Below are positions 63,251-64,000 of a stretch of DNA of 64,000 nt, one piece after another. The first letter of the stretch is position 1, and each line of letters opens with the position of its first letter. The stretch comes from Chloracidobacterium sp. (GTDB taxonomy: Bacteria > Acidobacteriota > Blastocatellia > Pyrinomonadales > Pyrinomonadaceae). The stretch lies in NCBI GenBank assembly GCA_016712045.1, contig JADJRV010000012.1, forward strand, positions 108,641 through 172,640, in the 5' to 3' direction. The translations under genes were made by a program, and so were the position numbers. The notes under the pieces are model-generated. The model was not told where the DNA came from. It ran no database searches and worked only from the letters and a program-made list of their open reading frames with translations.

Positions 63251-64000
63251 ACACTCCCGGCATCGCCTTCTTCAACGGCTTTAAGATCAAAATAGGACCA
63301 CCGCCATTACCAAGGCCATACATGCGAGAAGCAGGAAGAAACTGGACTGCAGCCAGATATCCCAATAGATACCGATCATTGTCAGCTTGTTGCCGATCGC
63401 TGTCGCAACGAACCATCCGCCCATGAGCAGGCCGCGTTTGCTGATCGGAGCGACCTTCGACACGAGCGAAAGCCCCATCGGCGACAGCATCAGTTCGCCC
63501 TAGCGTGACGATCGCGTAAGCGAGTATCAGCCAGAACGGCGAAACGCGGAAAAGATAGGCGTTCTGCACTAATGCGGCTTTATTCTTATCGCCCTCGCCC
63601 GGAGCGACGGCGTTGATAGCGGCGACGAGTTGTTGTTCACCGGTCGTATCGGCCTTGGTCGCCTCGTCGGTCTTTTTAGCAAATTTGACCCCGAAAATCG
63701 TAGTCTTGCCGTCCGGGAACGTAAGTGTCAGCACCCAAAATGCATTGATCGAGTTGGCGATCGTTCCGGTAACATTCCAATCAGTGTTGTCGTCTGCCCA
63801 ATACGTAAGCGTCGACCCGTTCTGGTGGAACACCATCCAGAACACGATCACGATAATAAAGATCACGATCAACGCCATGATGCGTTTGCTGTCCGCAACG
63901 GTGTTCATCAAGGCAGATGACGCCGATGATTTATCGGCTGCCCGCACCGGCGGTTTCCTCGAACCGATTTGCTGTCAGCACCCTCGACGAGATTCTTAAA
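63249..64000 (-). CDS. POT-family (proton-dependent) oligopeptide transporter, C-terminal part (three frameshifts; runs off the window)
   Basis: C-terminal third or more of a POT/PTR2 permease. VADSKRIMALIVIFIIVIV and FWMVFHQNGSTLTYWADDNT, then LAYAIVTLGELMLSPMGLSL and VSKVAPISKRGLLMGGWFVA match the family helix 10-12 region. Three indels: T3 at 63954-63956 (short by one), CCC at 63498-63500 (one too many) and A4 at 63289-63292 (short by one); corrected, the end reads LFLILKPLKKAMPGV. Imports di- and tripeptides with protons across the inner membrane. The 5' end lies beyond position 64000. Confidence 0.88.

Overview
The window is protein-coding chromosome of a Gram-negative (diderm) bacterium. 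The envelope genes show this: a TamB/Omp85 pair, PlsC, an ADP-heptose epimerase, GalU, a Tat component and lipoproteins. Gene content (AGPS-type ether-lipid enzyme, FecR/DUF6600 proteins, DUF1844, monomeric isocitrate dehydrogenase, paired M16 peptidases) and the repeat families fit an acidobacterium, probably Blastocatellia/Pyrinomonadaceae. That placement is inference: there is no rRNA or ribosomal protein gene here. I saw no tRNA, rRNA, CRISPR array, prophage or intact insertion sequence.

Layout. 1-6.2 kb: thyA end, then a five-gene run (Trm112-type methyltransferase, HEGRH putative metalloprotein, methyltransferase, polyprenol-phosphate-type glycosyltransferase, asparagine synthase) that looks like glycan or small-molecule tailoring. 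6.3-9.4 kb: proline iminopeptidase, tatA, methyltransferase, SDR. 9.4-19.3 kb: a long minus-strand series with overlapping stops and starts: rfaD, AraC regulator, AGPS, PlsC, a secreted unknown, ribF, VOC, UbiB kinase, DUF2156, CBM9. 19.3-25.9 kb: BVMO, an A+T-rich DUF6794 gene, deoxyhypusine synthase, DUF3465 lipoprotein, PhoD. 26-30 kb: class I ribonucleotide reductase (nrdA, nrdB) with an elaborate leader. 30-36.5 kb: housekeeping genes (MBL hydrolase, DUF1844, mazG, mazEF, serS, galU, MFS). 36.5-46.1 kb: ribBA-tamB-omp85. 46.1-54 kb: larA, FecR, TerC, msrC, crcB, S41 protease, purK-purE. 54-64 kb: icd, NTF2-like, FecR/DUF6600, two M16 peptidases, a decayed RAYT between REP repeats, and a POT transporter running off the end.

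Three window-wide patterns stand out. First, ten conserved genes are broken by 14 single-base indels, nearly all in mononucleotide runs. Correcting each by one base restores a family-length protein, so read/assembly error is far likelier than pseudogenization or recoding. Second, spaces between genes are filled with short-unit (7-, 9- or 10-bp) degenerate tandem arrays, usually as inverted pairs, plus REP-like hairpins; two heptamer arrays lie inside genes. Third, a separate decamer repeat headed by a GGTCC/GGACC palindrome occurs three times at gene ends or gene heads.
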